NCBI RefSeq assembly: GCF_031764535.1 | Contig: NZ_CP134499.1 | Location: 806,001 to 870,000 of the forward strand | DNA length: 64,000 bases | Direction: 5' to 3' | DNA from: Pseudomonas sp. SG20056 | Lineage (GTDB): Bacteria > Pseudomonadota > Gammaproteobacteria > Pseudomonadales > Pseudomonadaceae | Shown: positions 1 to 8,248 of the stretch, one piece after another | Layout: every line of letters begins with the position of its first letter | Numbering within the stretch: the stretch's first letter is position 1 | Translations under genes and position numbers: made by a program | Notes under the pieces: model-generated | What the model was told of the DNA's origin: nothing | What the model saw: only the letters and a program-made list of their open reading frames with translations | Database searches by the model: none

Positions 1-616
1 GCGGCAGGCTGGCACCGGCCAGGCGCGCGGCAGTGACGTAGTCGCGGTTCAGCTCACCCATCACCGCTGCGCGGGTCAGGCGCACATAGGACGGCAGCGA
101 GACGATGGCGATGGCGAAAATGGTGTTGATCAACCCTGGGCCGAGGATGGCGACGATGGCAACCGCCAGCAGCAGCGAGGGCAGGGCCAGCATGATGTCC
201 ATCAGGCGCATGATCGACGGGCCGAGCAGGCGCGGAAAGAAGCCGGCGACCAGGCCCAGGAGGATGCCGGGGATCAGCGACATCAGCACCGAGGCCAGGC
301 CGATCAGCAGCGACAGTCGCGCGCCATGAATCAACCGCGAGAGGAGGTCGCGACCCACTTCATCGGTGCCGAGCAGAAATTGCAGCTGGCCACCCTCCAG
401 CCAGGCTGGCGGGGTGAGCAGAAATTCGCGGTATTGCTCGCTGGGGTCGTGCGGTGCGATCCACGGCGCAAACAGCGCGCAGATCACCAGCAGGATCATA
501 AACGCCAGCCCGGCGACTGCGCCCTTGTTGTGGGCAAAGGCCTGCCAGAATTCCCTGAGCGGCGAAGGGTAGAGTAGCGATTGATCGAGTGTGGTACTTA
601 GGGTTTCAGTTGTCAT
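1..616 (-). CDS. dppC: Dipeptide ABC transporter permease DppC (partial, C-terminus outside window)
   Basis: Inner-membrane permease that pairs with DppB to form the channel of the dipeptide importer. I translated it from the reverse strand: it starts MTTETLSTTLDQ and about 205 residues are visible before the left edge. The N-terminal membrane segment (about residues 36-56) is followed by a family pattern containing LLGTDEVGRDLLSRLIHGAR, typical of DppC/OppC permeases, and then by further membrane helices. The ATG is supported by a GGAG box about 7 bases upstream. dppC lies 152 bases downstream of dppB instead of being tightly coupled, because a dispersed repeat sits between the two genes. 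The dppD and dppF ATPase genes would be expected beyond the edge. Confidence 0.93.
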   Translation of the reverse strand, partial: MTTETLSTTLDQSLLYPSPLREFWQAFAHNKGAVAGLAFMILLVICALFAPWIAPHDPSEQYREFLLTPPAWLEGGQLQFLLGTDEVGRDLLSRLIHGARLSLLIGLASVLMSLIPGILLGLVAGFFPRLLGPSIMRLMDIMLALPSLLLAVAIVAILGPGLINTIFAIAIVSLPSYVRLTRAAVMGELNRDYVTAARLAGASLP

Positions 617-645
617 AGTGGGCTCCGTAGAACCTTTGTATGGCC

Positions 646-750
646 TCGCGAGCTAGCGCGAGACAAGGAAAAAGCGGCTGAGGAAGCGGAGTGTGCTGCT
701 GCACATGAGCATTCCGAAGCTGGTTTTGACGCCGTATCGCCGACGCGCAG
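646..750 (-). repeat. Dispersed intergenic repeat, copy 1 (between dppB and dppC)
   Basis: This 105-base element aligns without gaps to the reverse complement of 53581-53685, with roughly 78% identity by hand count (about 23 mismatches). Its most conserved block is GAGGAAGCGGAGTGT, followed after a short loop by ACATGAGCATTCCGA. The centre forms a stem TGTGC/GCACA that becomes TGTAC/GTACA in the other copy, so the paired positions changed together. It resembles a short intergenic repeat I have often seen in Pseudomonas genomes. No gene is encoded. It separates dppB from dppC and may affect the downstream transcript. Confidence 0.75.
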
Positions 751-768
751 CAGGCCATGGGCAGGTTC

Positions 769-1779
769 TTAGCGCTGATGGCGAATGCGTGGATTAGCCA
801 GGCCGTAGAGGATGTCCACCACGAAGTTGACCAGGATCACCAGGCAGGCGATCAGCAAAATGCCGTTCTGCACCACCGGGTAGTCACGCGCGCCGATCGA
901 CTCGATCAGCCATTTGCCGATGCCCGGCCAGGAGAAGATGGTTTCGGTCAGTACCGCGCCCGCCAGCAGCGCGCCGACCTGCAGGCCGAACACCGTGAGC
1001 ACCGGGATCAGTGCATTGCGCAGGCCATGCACGAAGACCACACGGGCCGGGGACAGGCCCTTGGCGCGTGCGGTGCGCACATAATCCTCGCGCAGCACTT
1101 CGAGCATTGCCGAGCGGGTCATGCGGGCGATTACCGCCAGCGGAATGGTGCCGAGCACGATGGCCGGCAGGATCAAATGGCGCAGGGCGTCGACAAAGGC
1201 GCCTTCTTCACCGGAAAGCAAGGTGTCGATCAGCATAAAACCGGTGACTGGCGGGATGTCGTAGAGCAGGTCGATGCGCCCGGACACGGGCGTCCAGCCC
1301 AGCCATACCGAGAAGAACATGATCAGCAGCAGGCCCCACCAGAAAATCGGCATGGAATAACCGGCCAGCGAGATGCCCATTACCCCATGGTCAAACAGCG
1401 AGCCGCGCTTGAGGGCGGCAATTACACCGGCAACTAACCCCAGAGTGCCGGCGAACAGCAGGGCGGCCAGGGCGAGTTCGACGGTGGCGGGAAACAAAGT
1501 GAGAAATTCGCTCCACACGCTTTCGCGGGTACGCAGCGATTGTCCCAGGTCGCCTTGGGCCAGCTGGCCGATATAGTCGAAATACTGGGCGTACAGCGGC
1601 TTGTTCAAACCCAGGCGCTCCATGGCCTCGGCGTGCATCACCGGGTCGACACGGCGTTCGCCCATCATCACTTCCACCGGGTCGCCGGGGATCATGCGGA
1701 TCAGCGCGAAGGTCAACAGGGTGACGCCGAAAAAGGTGGGGATCAGCAATAGCAGGCGTCGGGCAATAAAGGACAGCAT
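769..1779 (-). CDS. dppB: Dipeptide ABC transporter permease DppB
   Basis: This 336-residue inner-membrane permease is the partner of DppC in peptide import. It begins MLSFIARRLLLLIPTFFGV, the standard DppB/OppB N-terminal membrane anchor, followed by LIRMIPGDPVEVMMG and a periplasmic stretch. About six membrane helices follow, with the cytoplasmic EAA-type loop near ARAKGLSPARVVFVHGLRNA that contacts the ATPase subunit. A longer reading frame extends upstream, but the extra 35 residues are arginine-rich and unlike the family, so the internal ATG is chosen. The gene sits between dppA upstream and dppC downstream on the minus strand. Confidence 0.94.
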   Translation of the reverse strand: MLSFIARRLLLLIPTFFGVTLLTFALIRMIPGDPVEVMMGERRVDPVMHAEAMERLGLNKPLYAQYFDYIGQLAQGDLGQSLRTRESVWSEFLTLFPATVELALAALLFAGTLGLVAGVIAALKRGSLFDHGVMGISLAGYSMPIFWWGLLLIMFFSVWLGWTPVSGRIDLLYDIPPVTGFMLIDTLLSGEEGAFVDALRHLILPAIVLGTIPLAVIARMTRSAMLEVLREDYVRTARAKGLSPARVVFVHGLRNALIPVLTVFGLQVGALLAGAVLTETIFSWPGIGKWLIESIGARDYPVVQNGILLIACLVILVNFVVDILYGLANPRIRHQR

Positions 1780-2015
1780 GCGGGTCAGTGCTCCAAAAAA
1801 GGTGAGCGTGCATCGGGCTGCATGGCCGGACGCTGTTGTCGTGCGGCGAGTGGCTCGGCAGCCAGGTGCCGGTTGAGCGCGCATGTGGCAGGCGGGGTGC
1901 GGCAGGCAACAGAGTGCCTGGCAGTTAGGTCGGGCCAGGTCGGTCCAGTCATCAGCGTAATCCTCGGGTTATACGGAACCTGCAAACGGCAGCCGGGTAG
2001 GCCGCCGTTGTCCGG

Positions 2016-2046
2016 CTGGCGAGTGGCGGGGTAAGCCGCTCGCCAG
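2016..2046 (-). terminator. Hairpin between dppA and dppB (likely partial terminator or mRNA-stabilising stem)
   Basis: An 8-base perfect inverted repeat, CTGGCGAG and CTCGCCAG, with GC-rich inner sequence lies just after the dppA stop. It lacks a clear T-run. Hairpins at this point in peptide-transporter operons usually make the binding-protein message more abundant than the permease message. That role here is inference. Confidence 0.45.
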
Positions 2047-2064
2047 CATGGTCGAGAACCGCTG

Positions 2065-3663
2065 TTACTTGACGCCGACGCCGTAGAACGAGTTCAGCGC
2101 GAACGGGCTGATCTTGAAGTCCACGACCTTCTTGCTCATCGGCTGGTAGACCGTGGAGTGGGCGATCGGGGTGATCGGCACTTCACGCTTGAGAATCACC
2201 TGAGCCTGCTTGTACAGCTCGGTGCGTTCTGCAGTATCGGTCACCCGCTTGGCGGCTTTCACCAGCTTGTCGTAGTCGGCATGGCACCACTTGGAGAAGT
2301 TGTTGCCGTCCACGGCGTCGCAGCCATACAGGGTGCCCAACCAGTTGTCCGGGTCACCGTTGTCGCCGCTCCAGCCGATCAGCATGGCGTCGTGTTCGCC
2401 GGCCTTGGCACGCTTGAGGTATTCACCCCATTCGTAGCTGACGATCTTGGCCTTGATGCCGACCTTGGCCCAGTCGCTTTGCAGCATTTCGGCCATCAGC
2501 TTGGCGTTGGGGTTGTAGGGGCGCTGCACCGGCATGGCCCACAGGGTGATTTCGGTGCCCTCTTTGACGCCGGCGGCCTTGAGCAGCTCCTTGGCTTTTT
2601 CCGGGTTGTAGGCGGGGTCCTTGATGCTCTCGTCATACGACCATTGGGTTGGCGGCATGCCGTTGACCGCCAGTTGGCCGGCGCTCTGGTACACCGCGTC
2701 GATGATGCCCTGCTTGTTCACCGCCATGTCCAGCGCCTGGCGCACTTCGAGTTTGTCGAACGGCGGGTGGGTGACGTTGTAGGCGATATAGCCGACGTTG
2801 AAACCGGCCTGCTCGGGCATGTCCAGATTCGGGTCTTTTTTCAGTGCGTCCAGATCAGCAGGGCGTGGGAACAGGGTGACCTGGCATTCGCCGGCCTTGA
2901 GCTTCTGCATGCGCACCGAGGCGTCGGTGTTGATGGCGAAAATCAGGTTGTCGATCTTCACCTCATCCGGCTGCCAGTATTCCTTGTTGCCCTTGAAGCG
3001 GATCACCGCATCCTTTTGGTAGCGGCTGAATACGAATGGGCCGGTGCCAATGGGCTTCTGGTTGATGTCAGCGGCCTTGCCGGCCTTGAGCAGGCTGTCG
3101 GCGTATTCGGCGGACTGGATCGAGGCAAAGCTCATCGCCAGGTTCTGGATAAAGGCAGCGTCGACTTCGTTGAGGCTGAACTTGACGGTCATGTCGTCGA
3201 GTTTTTCGATCTTGGCGATGTTCGCGTCCATGCCCATGTCGGTGAAGTAGGGGAACTCCGACGGGTAGGCTTTGCGGAACGGGTGGTCCTTGTCGAGCAT
3301 GCGCTGGAAGGTGAACAGCACGTCATCCGCGTTGAAGTCGCGGCTCGGCGTGAAGTATTCGGTGGTGTGGAATTTCACCTTGGGGCGCAGGTGAAAGGTG
3401 TAGCTCAGGCCGTCTTCGCTGATGTCCCACTTCTCGGCCAGGCCGGGGATAACTGCAGTGCCGCCACGCTCGAACTGGCTCAGGCGGTTGAACACGGTTT
3501 CCGCTGCAGCATCGAAATCGGTACCGGTGGTGTACAGGCCAGGGTCGAACCCGGCGGGGCTGCCTTCGGAGCAGAACACCAGGTTGCCGGCGGCGCTGGC
3601 AAGTGGCGTGCTGGCGATCAGCCCAGCGGCGAGTAAAGCCTGGATGACGGCGTTCTTACGCAT
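2065..3663 (-). CDS. dppA: Periplasmic dipeptide-binding protein DppA
   Basis: Solute-binding protein of the dipeptide ABC importer; it captures di- and tripeptides in the periplasm and delivers them to DppBC. It has 532 residues, with a signal peptide at about residues 1-24 (MRKNAVIQALLAAGLIASTP, cut after ...LASA). The mature protein is a family-5 extracellular binding protein: LVFCSEGSPAGFDPGLYTTG near the start, GLAEKWDISEDGLSYTFHLR around residue 75, and the late block MLIGWSGDNGDPDNWLGTLY that contributes ligand contacts. The ATG has a TGAGG box 5 bases upstream. It is the first gene of the operon, followed by dppB and dppC. Some pseudomonads carry several dppA paralogues in tandem; only one is present here. 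Confidence 0.95.
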   Translation of the reverse strand: MRKNAVIQALLAAGLIASTPLASAAGNLVFCSEGSPAGFDPGLYTTGTDFDAAAETVFNRLSQFERGGTAVIPGLAEKWDISEDGLSYTFHLRPKVKFHTTEYFTPSRDFNADDVLFTFQRMLDKDHPFRKAYPSEFPYFTDMGMDANIAKIEKLDDMTVKFSLNEVDAAFIQNLAMSFASIQSAEYADSLLKAGKAADINQKPIGTGPFVFSRYQKDAVIRFKGNKEYWQPDEVKIDNLIFAINTDASVRMQKLKAGECQVTLFPRPADLDALKKDPNLDMPEQAGFNVGYIAYNVTHPPFDKLEVRQALDMAVNKQGIIDAVYQSAGQLAVNGMPPTQWSYDESIKDPAYNPEKAKELLKAAGVKEGTEITLWAMPVQRPYNPNAKLMAEMLQSDWAKVGIKAKIVSYEWGEYLKRAKAGEHDAMLIGWSGDNGDPDNWLGTLYGCDAVDGNNFSKWCHADYDKLVKAAKRVTDTAERTELYKQAQVILKREVPITPIAHSTVYQPMSKKVVDFKISPFALNSFYGVGVK

Positions 3664-3838
3664 AGTGACCTCATGGTTATTGTGGTTGTGATCCTGAGGG
3701 GCCTCTTGTGGAGACCTTGGGAGAAGCTATGCAGGGCGTATGCCGTAGGCAAGTGGCATGTCGCAGAGAGAACAGGAATGACGACGCAACAGTATGTTGG
3801 TGTCGCATATCTATAAAAGTGCGAGAAAAACATGGCAA

Positions 3839-3866
3839 AGCGCCGCTATCGTCGGATAACGGCGCT
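3839..3866 (-). terminator. Weak terminator-like hairpin after the SIMPL-domain gene
   Basis: Seven-base arms AGCGCCG and CGGCGCT flank a 14-base loop. On the minus strand the hairpin is followed by only three T residues. It lies just past the stop of the SIMPL-domain gene and well upstream of dppA, so it could end the former transcript, but the signal is weak. Confidence 0.35.
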
Positions 3867-3886
3867 GCTTCTGTTTGTAGCAGTTT

Positions 3887-4600
3887 TTAGGGCATCTGCA
3901 CTTCGATCACACCGTCGGCGTTGATGTTGACCTGGCTGGTGCCGGCTTCGATCTCCGGCGTCACCGCAGCATCCATCATCGCCGCGCCTTTCATGGCCTC
4001 CATGCGCATCGGCATGGGTGGCTGGAAACCACCGGTATTCAGGCTCAAGCTGACCAGCTTGTAACCGCTGCCGCCGAGGGCTTCGGTGGCCAGTTGCGCA
4101 CGGGCCTTGAAGGCAGCCACGGCGTCCTTGAGCAGGGCGTCTTCGTGGGTCTTGCGGGTGTCACTGGCGATGCTGAAGTTCATTCCGCCCATTTTCAGGG
4201 TTTGCAGCATTTCCCCGGTGAGCTTGGACAGCGCGCTGAAATCGGCGCTTTCCAGGCGCAGCTCGGCGCGCTCGCGCCAGGCGGTAATTTTCTGGCCCTT
4301 GTCGTCGTACACCGGGTAGCTGTTGCGGCTGCCGGAGGCGACGCTGACGCCTTTGACCTTGCGCGCCTGGGCGATGCTGGCATTCAGGGTCTTGCTGATC
4401 TGTGCGGCGAGGGCGGTCGGGTCGCTGTCTTGGGCTTCGCTGTAGAGGGTGACGTGCATCAGGTCGTGGGCGATTTCCTTAGTGACCTCGGCGCGCAGAG
4501 CGACCTGGTTGTAGCGGGCTTCTTCGGCCATGGCTGTGGCGCTCATCAGGGTGGTGGCGCTCAGCAACAGGGCGGTGGCGAGGCGGGACAATGGCAGCAT
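3887..4600 (-). CDS. SIMPL domain (DUF541) periplasmic protein
   Basis: A 237-residue exported protein of the SIMPL/DUF541 family, whose precise function is unknown; relatives have been tied to oxidative stress tolerance and to kinase-associated signalling. The N-terminus MLPLSRLATALLLSATTLMS reads as a signal peptide cut after ...ATAMA. The mature part shows the family layout: an N-terminal strand region with the EVTKEIAHDLMHVTLYSE block, a central AELRLESADFSALSKL segment, and a C-terminal INADGVIEVQMP end. The start is the ATG preceded by AAGGA at about 7 bases; an upstream in-frame ATG lacks a ribosome site. It is transcribed away from roxS. Confidence 0.85.
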   Translation of the reverse strand: MLPLSRLATALLLSATTLMSATAMAEEARYNQVALRAEVTKEIAHDLMHVTLYSEAQDSDPTALAAQISKTLNASIAQARKVKGVSVASGSRNSYPVYDDKGQKITAWRERAELRLESADFSALSKLTGEMLQTLKMGGMNFSIASDTRKTHEDALLKDAVAAFKARAQLATEALGGSGYKLVSLSLNTGGFQPPMPMRMEAMKGAAMMDAAVTPEIEAGTSQVNINADGVIEVQMP

Positions 4601-4856
4601 GACGATTCCTTTATATGTTGGGCGCATGGGGTATGCGCGGCTTTCCAGAGGGTAGACGTAGCGATCAGACTGAACGGGTTAAATCCGGTTCCACATTTTT
4701 ACGGCCGGTGATTTACATCGGTCACCTGCACGCCATTGAACGTGGCTCCGCGCAGTTTGCCTTGCAGCTGGCGTGCTGCGGCGTGTTGCCGCAGCTGGCC
4801 GTACAGAGGCTTGGTTATACTCCTGCGGCTCGCTGAATGAGCAACTTGGAGATTCT

Positions 4857-6110
4857 ATGCTCGCACCTGTGCAGCTACTGTCGGCGAGCCGGCAAAACCT
4901 CTGGCGCCTGACCCTGATCCGCATTCTGGTGCTGGCCGCGCAAGCTGGTTCCGTTGGGCTGGCGTACAAGTCGGGCGCGCTGCCGCTGCCCTGGCTGGAG
5001 CTCAGCGTCACCCTCGGCATCTCCCTGGTGCTGTGTCTGCTGACCGCGCTGCGTCTGCGTGGGCCCTGGCCGGTTACCGAGCAGGAGTACGCGGTGCAAC
5101 TGGGCTGCGACCTGATCATCCACAGCCTGTTGCTGTATTACTCGGGCGGTTCGACCAACCCCTTTGTCTCCTATTACCTGGTGCCGCTGACGATTGCCGC
5201 AGCAACCTTGCCCTGGCTCTACACCATCACCCTGTCGGGTCTGGCGCTGGGCGGTTACACCTTCCTACTGGTTTGGTCGCACCCGCTGGACCTGCCGTCC
5301 GGGCCGCGTGAGAGCCTACTGATCTACGGGATGTGGCTGAGCTTCGCTCTGGCTGCTGGGCTGATCACCTTCTTCGTGGCGAAGATGGCCGAAGAGCTGC
5401 GCCGTCAGGAAGAGCTGCGTGCCGAGCGTCGCGAAGAAGGCTTGCGTGACCAGCAACTGCTCGCCGTGGCGACCCAGGCGGCTGGCGCTGCGCATGAGTT
5501 GGGCACACCACTGGCGACCATGAGTGTGCTGATCAAGGAACTGCGCCGCGAGCATCAGGAGCCCATGCTGCAAGAGGATCTGGCTGTGCTGCAGGAACAG
5601 GTCAAACTGTGCAAGGAAACCCTGCAGCAGCTGGTGCGCGCCGCCGAAGCGGATCGCCGTCAGGCGGTGATCGAGCTGTCATCAGTCGAATGGCTGGAGA
5701 CCACCCTTAACCGCTGGCACCTGATGCGCCCGGAAGCCAGTTATCGCTACCAGTGCCTGGGCCGTGGCACACCACCCAAGATGATGCCGCCGGCCGATCT
5801 GACCCAGGCCCTGCTCAACCTGCTGAACAACGCGGCCGACGCCTGCCCGGACAAGCTGGATATTCGCCTGGATTGGGATCACCAGTGGCTGCGCCTGAGC
5901 ATCCGCGACTTCGGTGCCGGCGTGCCGCTGGCGATTGCCGAACAGCTGGGGCGGCCGTTTTTCACCACCAAGGGCAAGGGCTTTGGCCTGGGTTTGTTCC
6001 TCAGTCAGGCCAGCGTCACCCGTGCCGGCGGTACGGTTAAACTGTATAACCACGAAGAAGGCGGCACGCTCACCGAGCTGAAATTGCCGCGCGCCTATGG
6101 CCGAAGCTAA
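4857..6110 (+). CDS. roxS: Redox-sensing histidine kinase RoxS (RegB/PrrB family)
   Basis: Membrane sensor kinase that reports the redox state of the respiratory chain to RoxR, controlling terminal oxidases and related genes. It has 417 residues. Six membrane helices occupy about residues 15-175 and contain the quinone-site motif GGSTNPF at 97-103. The H-box AAHELGTPLATM places the phosphorylated histidine at H213, and the conserved redox-active cysteine of the family is C252 in QVKLCKETLQ. N-box NLLNNAADA is at 321-329, the G1 box DFGAGVP at 351-357 and the G2 box GKGFGLGL at 373-380. The start ATG follows TTGGAG; a longer frame upstream looks spurious. roxR follows after 12 bases, so the two form an operon. 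A TATACT -10-like box lies at 4816-4821 without a good -35. Confidence 0.92.
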   Translation: MLAPVQLLSASRQNLWRLTLIRILVLAAQAGSVGLAYKSGALPLPWLELSVTLGISLVLCLLTALRLRGPWPVTEQEYAVQLGCDLIIHSLLLYYSGGSTNPFVSYYLVPLTIAAATLPWLYTITLSGLALGGYTFLLVWSHPLDLPSGPRESLLIYGMWLSFALAAGLITFFVAKMAEELRRQEELRAERREEGLRDQQLLAVATQAAGAAHELGTPLATMSVLIKELRREHQEPMLQEDLAVLQEQVKLCKETLQQLVRAAEADRRQAVIELSSVEWLETTLNRWHLMRPEASYRYQCLGRGTPPKMMPPADLTQALLNLLNNAADACPDKLDIRLDWDHQWLRLSIRDFGAGVPLAIAEQLGRPFFTTKGKGFGLGLFLSQASVTRAGGTVKLYNHEEGGTLTELKLPRAYGRS

Positions 6111-6122
6111 GGAACTACCCGA

Positions 6123-6683
6123 ATGAGCGACGAAGTGCTGTTCGAAGGCGAAGAACAACCCCACCTGTTGCTGGTTGATGATGACCCGACCTTCACCCGC
6201 GTGATGGCGCGTGCCATGAGCCGTCGCGGTCTGCGCGTGTCCACCGCCGGTTCAGCCGAGGAAGGCCTGGCCCTGGCCGAGCAGGATCTGCCGGACTACG
6301 CCGTGGTTGACCTGAAGATGGAAGGCGACTCCGGCTTGGTCCTGCTGCCCAAGCTGCTGGAGCTGGATGCGGAAATGCGCGTGGTGATCCTCACCGGTTA
6401 TTCGAGCATCGCTACGGCGGTGGAGGCGATCAAGCGCGGCGCCTGTAACTACCTGTGCAAGCCGGCCGATGCCGATGATGTGCTGGCCGCGCTGCTGACC
6501 CAGCATGCCGATCTGGAGAGCCTGGTGCCGGAAAACCCGATGTCGGTGGATCGCCTGCAGTGGGAGCACATCCAGCGCGTGCTCAGCGAGCACGAAGGCA
6601 ATATCTCCGCCACTGCCCGCGCCCTGGGCATGCATCGGCGGACCTTGCAGCGCAAGCTGCAGAAGCGTCCGGTACGTCGCTAA
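6123..6683 (+). CDS. roxR: Redox response regulator RoxR (RegA/PrrA family)
   Basis: DNA-binding response regulator phosphorylated by RoxS. It has 186 residues. The receiver domain spans about residues 13-125 with the acidic cluster DDD at 19-21, phosphoacceptor D63 in VVDLKMEGDSG, T91 in ILTGYSS and K113 in LCKPAD. A short linker is followed by a Fis-type helix-turn-helix at the C-terminus, with NISATARALGMHRRTLQRKL, which is nearly invariant in the RegA/PrrA/ActR group. The length is normal for the family. It is co-transcribed with roxS. No clear terminator with a T-run was found before the next gene. Confidence 0.93.
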   Translation: MSDEVLFEGEEQPHLLLVDDDPTFTRVMARAMSRRGLRVSTAGSAEEGLALAEQDLPDYAVVDLKMEGDSGLVLLPKLLELDAEMRVVILTGYSSIATAVEAIKRGACNYLCKPADADDVLAALLTQHADLESLVPENPMSVDRLQWEHIQRVLSEHEGNISATARALGMHRRTLQRKLQKRPVRR

Positions 6684-6850
6684 AGGCTGTTTGTAAGCCT
6701 GTCTGCCAGTGGCGGCCACCCTGCGGGCCGTCGCTGCACGGCGTGGAAGCGCGTGCTCTGTGGTTTTTTCTCGTATGAAAGGTTGCTGAAAGCTTTCCTC
6801 CGGTAAGCCTTGTTACCATTAGCCGCCTATCTATCTGATCAGGGGCTGTC

Positions 6851-7792
6851 ATGCTCGCCGTCGTTCAGCAAACCATCAGCGTCACTGCTCCGGTGTTCTC
6901 CATGCTGTTTCTCGGCGTGGCGCTCAAACGCCTGGGGCTGATTGATGCGGCCTTTATCAACACTGCTTCGGCGCTGGTGTTTCGCGGCACGCTGCCTACC
7001 CTGTTGTTTCTCGGCATCGTCCAGGCTGACCTGCGTACCGCCTTGCAACCGGCGTTGCTGGTGTATTTCGTGCTGGCGACCCTGGGCTGCTTTCTGCTGG
7101 CCTGGGGCTGGGCGATTTTGCGTTGCCCGGAGGCGGATCGCGGCATCTACACCCAGGGCGCATTTCGCGGCAACAACGGCATTATCGGCCTGGCGCTGGC
7201 CACCAGCATGTACGGTGATTACGGCCTGTCGGTCGGCGCGGTGCTCGGCGGGGTAGTCATCCTCAGCTACAACACCTTGTCGGCGATTGTGCTGGCGATC
7301 TACAGCCCTGAGGCCAAGACCGATGCCTGGAGCCTGACCAAGAACATCCTCAGTAATCCGCTGATCATCGGTGTGCTGGCGGCCATTCCCTTTGCCGCCT
7401 GGCAGATTCCCCTGCCGGCCTGGTTGCTGACCTCAGGGGAATATTTTGCGCAGATGAGCCTGCCGCTGGCGCTGATCTGCATTGGTGGCACCCTGACCCT
7501 GGAATCACTGCGCGAGAGCAGTGGCATGGCGATCAGTTCAAGTCTGATGAAGGTGCTCTGGCTGCCGCTGTTAGCCACCCTGGGCGCCTGGCTGTGGGGC
7601 TTTCGCGATGCTGATCTGGCGATTCTCTTTCTGTATTTTGCCAGCCCCACGGCGGCGGCCAGTTTCGTTATGGCCAAGGCAGTGGGCGGCAATCATCAGT
7701 TGGCGGCGGCGATTATCGTGCTGACCACCCTGGCCACGGTGGTGACCACCAACCTCGGGCTGTTCGTGCTGCAGTGGGCGGGCTGGATCTAG
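6851..7792 (+). CDS. AEC-family (auxin efflux carrier type) membrane transporter
   Basis: A 313-residue integral membrane protein with about ten hydrophobic helices arranged in two five-helix halves. The N-terminal half has PVFSMLFLGVALKRLGLID and FRGTLPTLLFLGI; the crossover region has GAFRGNNGIIGLALA, and the C-terminal half has LPLALICIGGTLTLESLRES, a pattern usual in bacterial AEC permeases such as MdcF or YfdV. Bacterial members move malonate, malate and other organic acids or drugs, and the substrate cannot be read from this sequence. It stands alone between roxR and a strong bidirectional terminator. Confidence 0.85.
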   Translation: MLAVVQQTISVTAPVFSMLFLGVALKRLGLIDAAFINTASALVFRGTLPTLLFLGIVQADLRTALQPALLVYFVLATLGCFLLAWGWAILRCPEADRGIYTQGAFRGNNGIIGLALATSMYGDYGLSVGAVLGGVVILSYNTLSAIVLAIYSPEAKTDAWSLTKNILSNPLIIGVLAAIPFAAWQIPLPAWLLTSGEYFAQMSLPLALICIGGTLTLESLRESSGMAISSSLMKVLWLPLLATLGAWLWGFRDADLAILFLYFASPTAAASFVMAKAVGGNHQLAAAIIVLTTLATVVTTNLGLFVLQWAGWI

Positions 7793-7807
7793 CCGTCGCG
7801 CGGGCAT

Positions 7808-7837
7808 AAAAAAGCCGGGCAATGCCCGGCTTTTTAG
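7808..7837. terminator. Bidirectional intrinsic terminator
   Basis: Perfect arms AAAAAAGCCGGGC and GCCCGGCTTTTT close on a 3-base loop. It lies between the convergent AEC transporter gene and the carboxymuconolactone-decarboxylase-like gene and can end both transcripts, having an A-run on the left and a T-run on the right. Confidence 0.92.
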
Positions 7838-7847
7838 TTTGTTGCGG

Positions 7848-8225
7848 TCAGACCTGCTGGAAGTCGTCGATCACTTCCTGGGCTGCGCGAAAAGCATCGA
7901 TAGCGGCCGGCACGCCGGCATACACCGCGCAGTGCAGCAAGGTTTCGCGGATTTCTTCGACCGTGCAGCCGTTGTTCAGCGCACCGCGCACATGGCCCTT
8001 GAGTTCCTGTGGGCATTTCAGCGCGGTCAGTGCCGAGAGGGTGATCAGGCTGCGGGTTTTGCGGTCCAGCCCGCCCCGGGTCCACACGCCGCCCCAGGCG
8101 TGCTCGTTGACGAAGTCCTGCAATGGCTGGGTAAAGTCCGTGGCGTTACCCAGAGCGCGATCGACAAAGGCATCGCCCATCACCTCGCGGCGGACTTTCA
8201 GGCCTTGTGTGTGGTTGTCACTCAT
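7848..8225 (-). CDS. Carboxymuconolactone decarboxylase family protein (PcaC-like)
   Basis: A 125-residue, all-helical protein. The opening GLKVRREVMGDAFVDRAL, the central WTRGGLDRKTRSLITLSALT and the later VRGALNNGCTVEEIRETLLH closely follow 4-carboxymuconolactone decarboxylase (PcaC), which decarboxylates 4-carboxymuconolactone in the protocatechuate branch of the beta-ketoadipate pathway. The HCAVYAGVPAA segment carries the histidine found in the family. No other pca gene is nearby, so it could be a genuine PcaC coded away from its pathway or a paralogue of the wider AhpD-like superfamily with another role. A separate pcaC elsewhere in the genome would favour the second reading. Confidence 0.8.
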   Translation of the reverse strand: MSDNHTQGLKVRREVMGDAFVDRALGNATDFTQPLQDFVNEHAWGGVWTRGGLDRKTRSLITLSALTALKCPQELKGHVRGALNNGCTVEEIRETLLHCAVYAGVPAAIDAFRAAQEVIDDFQQV

Positions 8226-8248
8226 GCGGTTTTCCTCCCGATGGGCCG

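Noticed and set aside
2158..3636. Long open frame (492 codons) on the plus strand opposite dppA
   Set aside because: It mirrors dppA in high-GC DNA, has V/H/G-rich composition without family motifs, and dppA itself is unmistakable.
3865..3890. Plus-strand terminator CTGCT...AGCAG plus T5 at the end of the SIMPL gene
   Set aside because: No plus-strand gene lies upstream, and the stem is only five bases; the T-run is simply the A-run after the minus-strand stop codon.
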